Of a stretch of 64,000 bases of DNA, positions 33,451 through 46,281 are shown in pieces; within the stretch, counting starts at the first letter, position 1, and every line of letters starts with the position of its first letter. The DNA is taken from positions 2,766,501 through 2,830,500 of the forward strand of contig JASJOG010000020.1 in NCBI GenBank assembly GCA_030142905.1, read 5' to 3'. The notes beneath the pieces are model-generated. The model saw only the letters and a program-made list of their open reading frames with translations, did no database searches and was not told the DNA's origin. The position numbers and the translations under genes were made by a program. Origin of the DNA: Heliopora coerulea. Its lineage: Eukaryota; Cnidaria; Anthozoa; Scleralcyonacea; Helioporidae.

Positions 33451-36400
33451 ATGGCTTCAGAGAATGAGAACAGGTTACGTTCTTTTCATACTTCGAACGG
33501 AAGTGCCTCAAGACCTCGCCTGCAGTCGTCCAACGAGCTGCTTTCACATCGCGATGATGGAATCCGAAGTACTCCCGTTACACCCTCTCAAAATCACAAC
33601 AGTGCGGCTAACAGACGAGGCAATAAGAGAAGAGTGTCTGATTCAACGTTTAGTTGGCACCCTAGGAACAAGAAGCGACCAAGATCAGAAGCGGACATCA
33701 GCACTGCGAGAGCACTACACTTCAGTCCGCACGCAGGGCCAGTTCACCAAGTTCAGAAATCGGACGAGCGAAGTCTGGAAGTGGTAAGAAAAACATGTTT
33801 TTACATTTTGATTTAAGAGTGTTACTCAACAGGGGTATTTGATGTGATAAACTGTATTACATCCAGTGGCAGATCTGGGATTTTTTTTGTCAGTCAAAAT
33901 TCAACGAAGTCTCATTCGGTGGGTTTCAGAAAACAGACACTTCGGAACTTTATTTTGTTATTTTTGTTAACAATTTTGACAGACTGCCTTCAACACTTTG
34001 TGTGCCATTGTCTTGGCTTGCATGTGCACAAGTATTTTACTCCAGTGTTGATTAGTTCCATACATAACTTTCCAAACACAAGGTAAACTGGTGTTGGTCC
34101 AATCACCTACTCTTAAATAATAAAACTGTAAGTGGTTGTAAAAGTGAACCCATAGTAAACTAGTGTTAAACTCCTATGTGGTGTAAACATGTTCACCTCA
34201 CTATGAAAATTTGTAATAAAGGACCAAAACAGTTCGTTTGATTTAAAAATATATAAACAGACAACCTTTCAACAGTGACTGAACATCATTGTCAAGTCAA
34301 ATTGACCTAAGCTTACACGATATCTCGGTAAGAAGCTCTCAGAAGGATCATATTTCATGATGCACTACACTAAAAACCTAAGCAAAGTGCAATGAGGCTT
34401 TCAAAACTTAAAATATAGAAGTTTTAAAGTTTAACATTACACATAAAGGGACTTCTTATAAGGAATCTTCAACTAATCATTTCAATAATTCACAAAAGGC
34501 TGGTCATGGCTGGAAAGCATGAAGAATCTAATGTTTACTAATGAGTGAAGTGAATGCCAGCATTCCCACAAGGATGATTATAATACAATAAATCTAAAAC
34601 ATAATTCACCAAATTACCTTACAAGTACATGTGACTTTCCTTTCTTCACATGCAAGGAAATGATGCAATGCTGAAATTATCATTTGAAGACTTTGATGCA
34701 CTTTTGAGGCAGTTGGATGTTCCTTGTCAAACATCACCCTAACGCTGCTAATTTCATGTAGTAAATCATCATACATGCTTTGCTGTAGAAGCTTCTAGTT
34801 TGTTTCAAACACAGACGCTATGCATTTGAAAACATTAGAACTCATTGTTAATATTACACAGTTGTGAGAATGAAAATCTTTAAGATAGAACATACAATGC
34901 CTGGATGAATGTTAAACCTTTGACTGGTCAACTCAAGCTGACCAGTCAAGCTACACATTGACCTATCACATGTCTCCAAAAATTGGTATATTAGCCAATC
35001 AGGTACCTGATTTCCAAGGCAGATCAATCAAACTGGTCAAATTGACCAGGCAGCTAATTGTACCAACCACCAAGTGAAAACAAAAAACTTCAGCCACTGA
35101 GACTGCTGGAATAAGAGGTAAACTGGTCAAAAACAACAAAGGAGAGTGCTTTTGCCTGCAAAATGCCAACCTGCATAACCAGACAAACCTCATGCCTAGG
35201 ATCTTATCTCTGCTCCCACCGATGGTGAAGACTTTCTGAATGCAGTAAATAATGGGCAGTTTCAGGAAATATTACCTTATTTAATTTTTGTGCTGGCAAT
35301 TTTTTGCCTCAGTCATGTTACCAGTTTGATGTACGCTAAATCCACCACTGACATCGTGGCTCTTGTGTTCTTGTAAATTTCTTCTCAAAAGCATTGTCTT
35401 GTTCTGGTGTTCATAATTTGAAAAACTTTGAATTCCGAAGTTTGGCTAAAAGGGTCATTTTATATGCACATTAATGTAATGATAGCAGTAATGATAGCAG
35501 TAATGATAATGATGATAATAATGTAATGTAATGGCTGTAATAATCATGATATTGACGATATTAATTGCACCTCTGGTTGCACTTACAGTCACTGTGATGG
35601 TTTCATTAACTGACTATCATTTTCAAGATGATCATGTGGTGGATTTTTTTTGTCCTGTATAGTGATGATGATTGTTTAGTCCTCAAATCTAGTTGTTAAG
35701 GTCAACCAACCAGTCAGTCAATCAGAGCCCATCATATCCATACACCAAAATTAACAATGGAATGTTCACCCTACCTGCCTTGAATAAGTGTATTTCAATA
35801 CTACCCACAGTATAGTCACTTTCTTCATGACCAGTCATTAACAGGTTGCAAAACCAAAGATACGTCATTGAAAGACTGTAACTTATTTGTACTAAAGTTT
35901 TATGTTAACTGTCATGAGGACCCTTAGGCCCCTTTGGAGGCTGAATCTTTGGTGTGTGTTGCTAATAGCATAGGCAGGGGTGGGGTAACTTGGCAGTTTC
36001 CCACTTTCAGTCCAGGCTCAGCTTGTCTGTGTCAGTACATCCACTAGTTCTGTTGGTACATTTAATCTTGCCCATTTTGGATTTGGTTTGCATTTGTAAT
36101 ATCAAAATTACTAAATTAAGTTTTGGCCTTTAAAGGTAAGCATACATTGTATGAAAGATATTCAATGTAAAATATTTGCAAGGAATCCTGTTTCTACCAA
36201 TGAAAATGAGCTGATGCAAGGATACCAACAAATGTAATGGGCTTTCAGAACAAAGTGGTTACAGTAGTGGTGATGGCTTAACTAAAAGGAGATACTGGTA
36301 TACATCTTACCTCAATCAACGCAGCACCAAAAAATGTCATTCTGAATCTAATTTATGCTGCTCATAGAATGGAAGCGTGTATTTGTAGTACATTATGTGC

Positions 36401-39400
36401 TGTGTATTAATAGTACATTATGTGCTTAACTGACTGTTGCTTATTATTACATGTATAATATTATATTAAATTAGACTAATCATTCACTGCTTACTTGTTG
36501 TAGCTCAGCCGGCAAATTTGGAATGATTATTGTCAAACAAGACAAACTCCTCAACGCTATGAACAAAAATGTCATTTGAGGGACTATTTACTTTCAATAT
36601 TCAGAACAGCATTTCCAGGTAAAAAGAAAAAAATATTTGACTGAGTTAATTTAAAATCATTGAAGGAGGGCACCTGGTACCCTGAGAAAATCTTAGTGTA
36701 ATTGGCAGATTTCTTCATGTTCACCTAAGTTTCTTTCAGAAAAAATCAGACAGGGCAGAACAAAGCTTTCCTCTGAGTCGAGTATGTGCAAATATAATCA
36801 TCATTACTAATGCTAATACAATTCTGTCAAAAATTTTCACAAAAGTGAATGGTATTGTAAAAACAAAAGTTGATTTCAGTTTTTTAAGCAGTATGAAGCA
36901 ACCTTCTCTCTTGCATGAACAACTAGTAACATAGATGTCCAGCATCAGACAAAAGCTACTTGGTACTAGACATCTTTTAAGTTCTAAAAACATTTTTAAA
37001 TCCATTTTTAAGCCATTCTGGTAGCTAATTTTAATTCCATTTTGATAAGGGCACACATTCAAATATGCAGCTGTTCTTATTTTATGAGACTGGTAAATTA
37101 GTTCAGAGATTCAACTACTTGTTTTCTCCTATTCTAGGGTGTTCATTACACATTTGTGGATCAACCTGCAGTGGGTTAGCAACAAATGGCAGTGATGTAG
37201 ATATGTGTTTGCTGTTATCTGAAACTAGGCAGGTTAGTTAAACCTTCCCATATTAAGTTTTATCAAAAAATAATTATACTCTGTAGGTAAAATCCTTGTA
37301 TACTGGGCCGTGATGCAAGTGCACCTCTATGTGAAATAAAATCTGCTAAAAAAGTTGTAATAATATACTGAATGTACTGTGTAAATGTTAACTCATGACT
37401 ATAACCCATCCAGGTCCATACCTGACTTTGGTATTTTACTTTGGCCAATGCCAGATGATTTTACTTGTCAAGGGGAGACCTCTTGGACAGCAAAGAGTTA
37501 AATATTGACCATTACCAAAGGTTGCTTGGGAAAACATGTTTTATAATTTGAGTTGAAGACCTGCAGTGGTCAGCAGTGATGTTCTTTTATTGACAGGATT
37601 GAACTAAGTATATGTTCATTGAGCCTTCATTATAGCTAACTTAACTGATTGTCATTAACTTATTAGATTGATCAAAGATTTGAAGCACGTAGGATACTTC
37701 ATCAGTTACATAATATGTTGAAAAGGTCAGGTAAGTCTATGGAAAGTTGATGAGGCTAGGTGTAGTTTTACTGATAACATTTTGCAGAAAGTGAAGGAAA
37801 TAATTGTACAGAATAAACTAAGATAACCGTAAATTTCTTAAAAGTGTATCCGATACAGTCTACTACAAATTATTTCATTTATTTAAAGGTAAATGTTGTG
37901 CAGTAATATGAAAACTACCAGTAGTTCTAGGATTTGACTATGGTATCAAGAAATAAGGAAACAAATGAATCTCACAGGATGTATCCCTGAGAAATCCAAT
38001 GCTTTTTAGTACAGTATTATTTTACTTTCTGTCATTAGGTACATAGAACAGCTATACAAATGGATGAGAAGAGATTAGTTAGGAAGCCTTGGCTCTCCAT
38101 GGTCAGGAATGGCTTGGACAACTACCTTCCCCAAAATAATCTTTGTTTCTTTTTTGTTAAATGTTGTTGTGAAAGCTATGAGGCTACCAATGTCAGTAAT
38201 ACTGTTATGTGTTGCCCTTTTTAAATAAAGTCCCATATTGTACCATTGTTACTTTATGGCTGGTATTCATAACATTACTTTAATACAAAAACAAAGTGTA
38301 AAATAAAAACTTAAAACAGCCTCATACATGTACAGAATGGAATCCTTGTTAACAGGAAAGAGCACACTTTAGAATTTTATTCTGACTATTGCCAGACAGT
38401 TGCATTGAGCAGCCAAGGGTGCCTGCATCTATCATTTCCTCAAGCAACTACAGAGTGGGAGCCTGCTATACCTGCCCATAATGTGTACCACTTCACCATA
38501 AATGAATCATAAAAAATTCTAAGCAGGGAGCAGAGTCCTGCTGATGGCTTGCCAATGATCTCCTTGTGCATGTTTGAGGTCATTCAAGTGTCTGAGTTAT
38601 TGGAAATAAGTGCCCTTAACTTGGCCAAAATACCCTTTTGTGTACCTTTGGTAGGGTACCTTAACCTTTTTTTAAATCCTTGGCTAAACACAACCTTGGG
38701 AATTATCACAAAAATTAATAACAGTTCTTGTCTTATCATTATTTTTGTTTATTAACAGCATATATCCAGAGATGCCATGTTATATATGCTAAAGTACCAA
38801 TATTGAAATTTAGAGATATTAAGAGGTTTGTGTTCATAAAGTTATTCTTTGACAGAGAAACTGTATCATTTGGAATTCTAGGTGGTTACTGTACATTGCC
38901 AATTTGGATTACTTCATTGTTTTATAAATCTGCAGTTTTATTCAGTTTTCTAAGTTATTAGCTTTCTGTTATGATTTTTCCTAATTGTCTGTCCTTGGTC
39001 TTTCATCTGGGTTCTGATAGCTCATTGGTTTGAGCATAATACTCAGAAAGTGTCAGGTTCAAATCCCATGTGGTGCTCAATTTTTTTTTTTCTCATATCA
39101 GAGGCTTAATACAGCTTGAGCAGCAAGAAACATTACATTTTATTTCAAATTAATTTCCCTTAAAACTTGCCAATGAAAAAATTTACCAAGTTTGCTAAAT
39201 AATTAATCAAAACCCCAGTCAAGATGGGATTACTGGTGCTCAAAATTTAGTTTCCCTATGAACAAAATTAATATTGCTGTTACATGTTTATTTAAATAAA
39301 TCCATATTCATCTTTCTGAAATAAATTTTACTTGTTTTGTGTTTAGTGGATGTGAATGTGATGTCAACATAAACAACACTGTTGTGAGTTGAAACCTATA

Positions 39401-42069
39401 TTTTTGTGAAAAGAGCTTTGTATTAATGTTAAAACATGGTAGAACTGTGGTGTGCTATACAATACCAACAGGAGTGGTTAGAAGATAATTATGGGTTTGT
39501 CCTGGTTATAGTTGTACTGGAATGTTTAGAATTTGTAACTAAAATAATGGGACTGTATGGTAGAATTTGATGTCAAGTCCTTGGTATAATATTTTATAAA
39601 TATTAAATAAATCAGTAAATTGATGAAAGGGAGAAATGTTATTAGTATGAAGTGTTTGTTTGTGGGGAATATTACTGGTTATTTTTTTGTTGGTTTTTTT
39701 TCAGGGTATTAAAAACACCCATTTGTTGCAAGGATATTGTGGATGTAAGTTTGTTTTTAGAAAAGCAAAATAATGACTTTAATTTTAGATTGTACCTGAA
39801 AACTTCTTGTGTCTGAAATTTTCTTGTCCCTGAAAACTCCTTTTTAACTTAGGAGAATAGAACATTTCCTTTGGTTAACTCATTAAGGAGTAAGGGCACA
39901 CTTTGATATCTTACTCTGGCTAATGCCAGATGATTTTACTTGTTGAAGGGATGAGCCCTGCACCTTAATGAGTTAATTATATTTTTAATTCTGATGAACA
40001 TTCTCATGTTGTCTTTACCATATTCTAATGTTGTCAGTAATACATGTAGAGCTACAATGTGTTTATGATGGAAAGTTTAATCCTTTAAGGAGCAATGGTG
40101 CACTTTAGAATTAATCATTACTAATGTCAGATGATTTTATTTAGCAGAGCAGGCTGCCTGGCCCTTGATGGGTTAGAGCATTGAAGTTGACATAATTTAG
40201 GATTTCATTTTCAATAGATGATTGGAGAGTACCACCATTAATCATGATTGTGAAGAAGTGGGCTAAGAGACATGGTATCAATGATGCAAGCCAGGGAACA
40301 CTGTCTAGTTACTCTCTTGTAATGATGGTTTTACATTATCTTCAAGGTATGCCGCAATTTTATATTTAAAGACTGAGTACAAATTCAAAGAAGTAATGGT
40401 AGTTGTGTTTATCTTAAAGTTTTTGTTATTGTAGACCCTTGTCAGCCACCTGTTATACCAACTCTGCAGTTAAAGTATCCAGTAGGTATTTCAGAAGTTT
40501 CTTGTAAGTTCTTTAGAAAAAAATCAAATCACACATGAATGGTACCTTTATGAACAGATTAGAGCAGTTTTGCCCTTTTTATTAATGACATGTTTCTTTA
40601 ACACTATGCAGGAAATATTTGATGAAACAAGGAATGTTAATGAATTATCTGCAGAAAATCCATGTAACCACATCTCACATGAAAGGTACCATATCAAAAT
40701 AGTATATATACTATACGCCAGTTTGTATGTATACTGTACCTCACTAATTACATTCTCCATTCTGGAAAGTTTGACCAAACTAATTGGTTTGGTTTAAATC
40801 AGTTGTACATGTACTACTGTATTTTAGTAAAGCTACATATCTTTGCAGCTTGCTTTTGGACTAGTGTTTACTGATACAGTATCTGTAGTGCAGTTCTGTA
40901 ATTCTTTATCAAACCTGATGTTTTTAGGCCCATTAACCATGAAACTTTGGGAGAATTGTTGCTTGGGTTCTTCAGATATTATGCTGAGCAGTTCAGGTTT
41001 ACTTTTAGTTTTTCTTTGATGATCATAATTACAGTATTGTACAAGTGGTTATTCACACTTGACCTCCTGTTTTTGTACTCTTGTTTCCTCAAGAGAAGCA
41101 GTGATAGGGAAGGGTCTTGTTTTTTTAATTCAGCTTGTGGGTTAGTTTTTGACAGAAAATCATTGCTTGACCTACTTAAATTCATAAGAGATTGTGATTT
41201 TTATTAGAACAAGTAATGGGGGGACCAACAGTGCAGATAAGGATTTTAGCTTGGAGGGTCAATTGCTTGGGAGCAAATGTGTCCCTACATCCTCATTCTA
41301 ATTATTGGTTGGTGGGATAATCAGCCTCCTAATTCTTGGTTCCAACTTGACTTGAGGTGTTTTGTTGCAGTTGGTGTGTGTGTAGGTTATGCTTGTAATT
41401 GGACTTGTACTGGTTAGAAATGTGTACAGAAAAATATTGAGGTGGTTATTTCTTGGTTGTTTTATTTTTAATTGCAGGTGGGATGAAGATGTGATTAGTG
41501 TAAGACAAGGTAGCAAGTATCCTAAAGGAAATTCAAATGTATGGGTCAAAAAATTCATTTGCATTGAAGGTTAGCAAGAAAGTTGCAAATTTTTATCAGA
41601 GATAAATCATCATCCTGGGCCCTGGCCATTATTTAAAAAAAAAAAGATAGAAAATTCTTAAACCATGTTACTAGATTGCATGATATGATGGATGTGCCCA
41701 ACTGTGCTAGAAAAGTTGGCCAATACATGCCAATATATTGCATTCACAAACTTGCTAGATATCACTTTTTGTAAAAGCAAAGAGGTACAATCAGTAGTTT
41801 TATTCATTTTAGAACCTTTTGACTTCAGTTGTGTTACAAGAGCTGTTCACACTCAAGAGAAGTTTGAAGAAATCAAGCGTAGGATTAAAATAGTATGTGA
41901 AAATCACTGGAGTTTATACAGCAGCAGTGAAAGTGTTGATCCTGTCAATGCCAGGCATCTTTGTGTGCTGAATAAAATTGTAGTAGCCATAATAAAATTC
42001 CAATGGGGCATCCTTGATAGTGCAGTGCTTAAACTGCCCATAGTTAATAACTGGCATTTATGCATGTGA
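33451..42069 (+). CDS. TENT2: TENT2/GLD2-type cytoplasmic poly(A) polymerase, 13 exons
   Basis: Exons: 33451-33783, 36504-36618, 37138-37232, 37667-37730, 38759-38825, 39347-39383, 39705-39744, 40218-40346, 40435-40481, 40612-40685, 40928-40996, 41478-41569, 41813-42069. All joins are phase-consistent and give 472 residues, close to human GLD2 (484). Exon 1 is a basic, low-complexity N-terminus. The nucleotidyltransferase motif is GSTCSGLATNGSDVDMCLL, with the two metal-binding aspartates in DVD; the third is in ECDVNINNT. Then come IVKKWAKRHGINDASQGTLS and SYSLVMMVLHYLQ of the central helical domain, and LGELLLGFFRYYAEQF of the PAP-associated domain. The family extends poly(A) tails of cytoplasmic mRNAs and adds single nucleotides to small RNAs. 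The last exon reads about 55 residues past the conserved FEEIKRRIK helix; that tail is not conserved with vertebrates, and the true 3' end could differ. Confidence 0.93.
38340..38440. repeat. Copy of the TCTGGCTAATGCCAGATG dispersed repeat family
   Basis: Reads GAGCACACTTTAGAATTTTA then TCTGACTATTGCCAGACAG, related to copies at about 13690-13785, 37410-37500, 39880-39978, 40078-40178 and 56480-56560. Full copies start and end with TTAACTCATTAAGG-like inverted termini. Confidence 0.65.
39017..39092 (+). repeat. tRNA-derived SINE head in TENT2 intron
   Basis: GATAGCTCATTGGTTTGAGC fits an A box, GGTTCAAATCCC is a B box 40 bp later, and a run of ten or more T follows at about 39082. The layout is that of a pol III SINE or retrotransposed tRNA-like RNA; the acceptor stem is poor, so a functional tRNA is unlikely. 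Confidence 0.65.
39880..39978. repeat. Full copy of the TCTGGCTAATGCCAGATG dispersed family
   Basis: Starts TTAACTCATTAAGGAG and ends CACCTTAATGAGTTAA, an inverted pair. The core is CTCTGGCTAATGCCAGATGA followed by TTTTACTTG. It is the best-preserved of about six copies and lies in TENT2 intron 7. A second copy follows within 110 bp (40078-40178). Confidence 0.75.
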
Positions 42070-45000
42070 CTGTCAACATTTCGGCAGAAAATGTGTCCTT
42101 TTGAAATATAACAAAATAATTATGGCAAAAGTTGCACTTCTGGTTCCGGGTTTTGACTTTAAGAAAATGGCATGAAATATGTCAGAGCTAAAGTAGCCAA
42201 AGCTTTCAATTTAGAGGCAGTTTGGAAATTTTGGGGGTACAATACTCTCATGCTTCTGCTACAAAGGATTTTACTTCACTTGAGATGGAAGAATTACAAA
42301 ATTCATTTGTTATATTGAAAGTTAGCATCCAACTTTACATCATTATTTTGAACTCAGTAATTTGATTTGTTACTTGGTAATCAATTCACACTTTTTTTTA
42401 ACCAACTTCAGAAATGATGAATGAATTTCATATCCCTTTTATCATTTAAAAGTTATGTAAAGTGCTCCATGATTTCAAATCCTTCCCCTCAACTGACCTA
42501 ATTTAGGGCCTCCATGCTGACAATTATGGTGATGATCTTACAGTTTTTCCAAAATTATGTTAAATCATTAATGTTGATTTCAATATGTATTTTTAGGCAT
42601 ACTGCACTCTGACAGTGTCACCTTTTATAGAAAGTATTCTTTCTGGTTCTTAGAATAAAATATATCTGAGGTAATAACTGAGGTAATGTGTTTTTGCCTC
42701 AAGAATTAAAGGAATAATTCAAAATTTACTTAAGCATTTTTTGATTTATTTGAATATTTAGGTCTTCAGTATTCTGTATGTCTTAACCAGGGGACCCTAA
42801 GAAAGAATTTATATTATAACCTTTTATAATTGTAATTGTTATAATGTTTAAATTTAACTCTTCTCTCTATACTTTGTTATGGTGATGTCACAGGTTACAT
42901 AACATTAGATCTTGTTGTATTTTTTTGGTTTTTGTCTGTCAGCAATGCCTTCACTTCTAATCATATATCTGTACTTGGTGTGGTAATATTCATTGCCAGA
43001 AAGTGCTTTTTCTAAATACTTGTGTCTTCTGTTATTGAGATTTGATTTATTAGGACATGGCAAGTTTTTACCTCACTCAACTAATCAATTTTTATGTACA
43101 GTTTTAACTCTTTGGTGATAGGTGCTGTCTGAAATAATTTATTGGGAAAGGTTATCTAAGTAATACCACACACAAGGTGTGTTTCATCAATTATCCAAAC
43201 ACTGAGAAGTGAGTTGAAAACTGAGGAGATAGCTGAGTTTTCTAACCTACTTCAAGGTGTTTGGATAGCTGATGAAACGTGACTTTTTACAATACAATAT
43301 TATGTCTCAAACGAATCCGTATTTAAAGAGAAAATCACACATAAAATTGTTGAAATTCTATGCTTATAATTAAGATTAGATATCCAAACTATGTCTTGGT
43401 ACTGATTTCCTTTATGTTTTGCTCATGAATTGTTAATTAGTTTGAGATGTCAATATGAAGGTTATTTAAGTTGTATATGATCAATTATCTGATCATATAC
43501 AACGATAGTCTGCCACCAAAGAGTTAACTCATAAGTCAAATTGTACCAAAAAGCCATGTAAATACTTCTGCAAGTGCTGCCAAAAATGGCTTTCTGGGGT
43601 CTGTCTGTAATAGTATACTTGATCATAATCATTTTCCCAACAGCATTTGCCAAAGGATCAGTCATTGCTTATGCTGGATGTTCTGAAGAGATTAACAGAA
43701 AGACTGGTAAAAGAAAGACTAATGGTGTATGCTTGCTTTGCCCAGTGAGTTGATGCTGCCTACAAGTTTGACAATGGAGTTCAGTTGTAGTGAAGTAATG
43801 CTTAATCTATGAGAATGTTACACTGTTCAAGCAAACCAAATTGGAATGGAGTACTTTTATTCCAGGTCTGGATTGTATAAATGAGTATCCCATTGCAAGA
43901 CACAGCCTGGTGTTCTAACTTTGTTCAATTTGGTAAACACTGAAAACTGAAGTAAAATGAGGAGCAGCCATTGGGTAAACAGTATCATAACAATAATATG
44001 AAGCACATTTTTATACAAATACTGTTGGAATACTTGAAAATAATTGACAGTCCAGTGCTGGTACTGGTGTTCATAGCTCTATAAAAGAGAAAACTGTATT
44101 TATTGCTAAGTAACTCTAAAACTGTTAATGTAGACAAGGCTCTAAGAGCAAAGTTGCTGGCTGCACTTTAACAAGCAAAATATGCAAAAACCCAAAGCCT
44201 TATAAAAATAACTTTGGAGGCCAAAAAGACAAAACATAGTTATTGAGACTGTAATTTCTTGTCTTTGTGCTGCAGTTCTTACTTGCGTGAAAATAAGATT
44301 TTTAATGTTTGTTGTGTTGGAGATTGTGACCATTCTGGAAATTAATAGTTATTTATGGCCTGAATATGGAGTAGCTGGTGTCTAAAGCCCTTCTGATGTA
44401 CTACATGGTTGGTACTTAGTCCACAGGGCTTACCCACTGTTCTTTTGGCCATTAAATAAATTATTCAAATGAACTACTCTGCAGGTTGATGGAAAAATTA
44501 CAGTTGTGTGGATGTGAAAACTTGATAAAAATATAATTATAATGAAAGGTATTTGCAGTGCAAATTCAATCAGTTGTGTACATTGAAGATAAAATGTATT
44601 ATGTTATTGTAAAAATTAAAGAATATGTACAGTAATAAAACATTTTTATCCTATTGTAAAATAATCATTTACTTGTGAAAAAATTACAAAAGAAATTGGC
44701 TACTGATTAATTTGCTGTCAATTGGATATGAAATTGTCCTGATCTACTTAAACATTTCCTTCATTTTCTTGGTTAAAATTTCCTGAAACACCAAAATAGC
44801 TGGTAAATATAGACATTTTGATGAACTTGCATTTTAAGTAGGATTCAAAATTTGCCTCCAAACTGTATGGGACTTACTATGGCTCACCTTTGGCTTGTCT
44901 TGTAAATCCCATACAGTTTGGCCACTTGTGTATCTAGTACTTAAATTTCATGCATAATTCTTAGGCATGCAGGAGCTGGTATAATTGCTATGAGTGGATT

Positions 45001-46281
45001 TAGGTGTAGTACATTCTCTTAGTCATACCTTCCCTTAGGCCTTAAAAATAATACAATCCAACACATGTACATCTTAGTGAAGAACATCTGAAACACATTC
45101 CTGCTGCCAATATTTTTATGACCAATGCAATAATTCAAGACAAAAAACTGATGCATTATTGGATAAATCATGCTGGGATTTGTTCTATGAAATACTGCAG
45201 CTAACGTGTCTTTAGACTTGATGTCATCTAATGATTTGAATTCATTGGTTACTTTCAGCATAAAATCGATCTTATTTGATTTACTCATTGGTGGCTGGTT
45301 ATCAGACTGTCCAAGTTGAAAAGGTTGTTTGACATTAGTGAGAATAAAAGGCCAAGAAGACCAAATGAGGAAGCAATGGTTAACTGGGGACCTTGTCACT
45401 ACCTTTACCCATTAGTAATTTAACAGGTATGTAAAAATTATTTTAAAGATCTATTTTAAAAATGAACTAGTTAGTGTACTATCTGTAGTCAAAGCCAGTA
45501 CTCATCTGTGCAATGCAGTTAGCTTATATTTTATTTAGCTGAGTAAATTGTCTGGTGTTAGACCAAGCCAGAGTAAAAACTCAGACTGAATCAGGAATGA
45601 GCTGATTGGGATAGTTAAAGGTTTGCTGGTTGAGATGTCTTCCCTCGGTAGATCACATTTTCAGGTGTTACACCACAGTTTTTATATCACTTCATGTTTC
45701 CCACTGATGAAGGGCTGTTGCTCAAAACATCTTAAGTTATGGCTGTTCTCTGACCTGTTGGGGAAAATAATAGTTACAGTCTGACTTGGCTGGGCAACAG
45801 TTAATGTCAGCTGTGATTGTCTGGAAAGTATATTAATTGAACAGTATGTTAACTCCCTTGTTTATGAGTGATAATTTATATATGGTACTAGGATTTCTAA
45901 CTAACAGATTTAACCATGGAAATGAGAATTATAGTAAGCATTGTTGAATTTACTTTTATATCAGGGAAAATATCAGCTTTTTTAACTGTCATTATTTTTA
46001 AGGAAGATTTTCATGAGGGTACAACTTCATGGATGGTTTTTTTTAATTACATTTTTTATGGATTTAGAATTTAACCTACAAGCTAAGATATCTACCCTAC
46101 AATAAATACAGGTTTTGACAATTCATTGTTCACAAATAATTGCTTTATTGTTTATAAATAATCCTAAATCAACAAATCTGGTGTTTTTTTTAAGAAACCA
46201 TTTTCTTACTGAAGTCCTCAAAAATCACTTCAGTGTACATGACCTACTTGATAAATTACCCTAACTGAACTTGCAACAAAG
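42070..46281. other. Intergenic, 3' ends of TENT2 and ACER2 (convergent)
   Basis: TENT2 and the ceramidase point toward each other across this 4.2 kb, so it should hold both 3' untranslated regions. AATAAA candidates occur near 42654. Inverted repeats are at 43180-43282 (TTTCATCA..ATCCAAACAC against GTGTTTGGAT..TGATGAAAC) and 44857-44924 (CCAAACTGTATGGGA mirrored). The 126-residue minus frame at 45019-45399 has no recognisable domain and no exon support. Confidence 0.55.
43180..43282. repeat. Short inverted-repeat MITE
   Basis: GTTTCATCAATTATCCAAAC at the left pairs with GTTTGGATAGCTGATGAAAC at the right around GAAGTAGGTT-like and CTGAGGAGATAGCTGAG inner sequence. About 100 bp long, in the TENT2-ACER2 intergenic region. 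Confidence 0.8.

Noticed and set aside
33356..33787. 143-residue frame overlapping TENT2 exon 1
   Set aside because: Shadow frame of the real TENT2 exon 33451-33783, whose phase joins downstream exons.
45019..45399. 126-residue minus-strand frame
   Set aside because: No recognisable domain, lies between two convergent 3' ends, and has no supporting splice signals.
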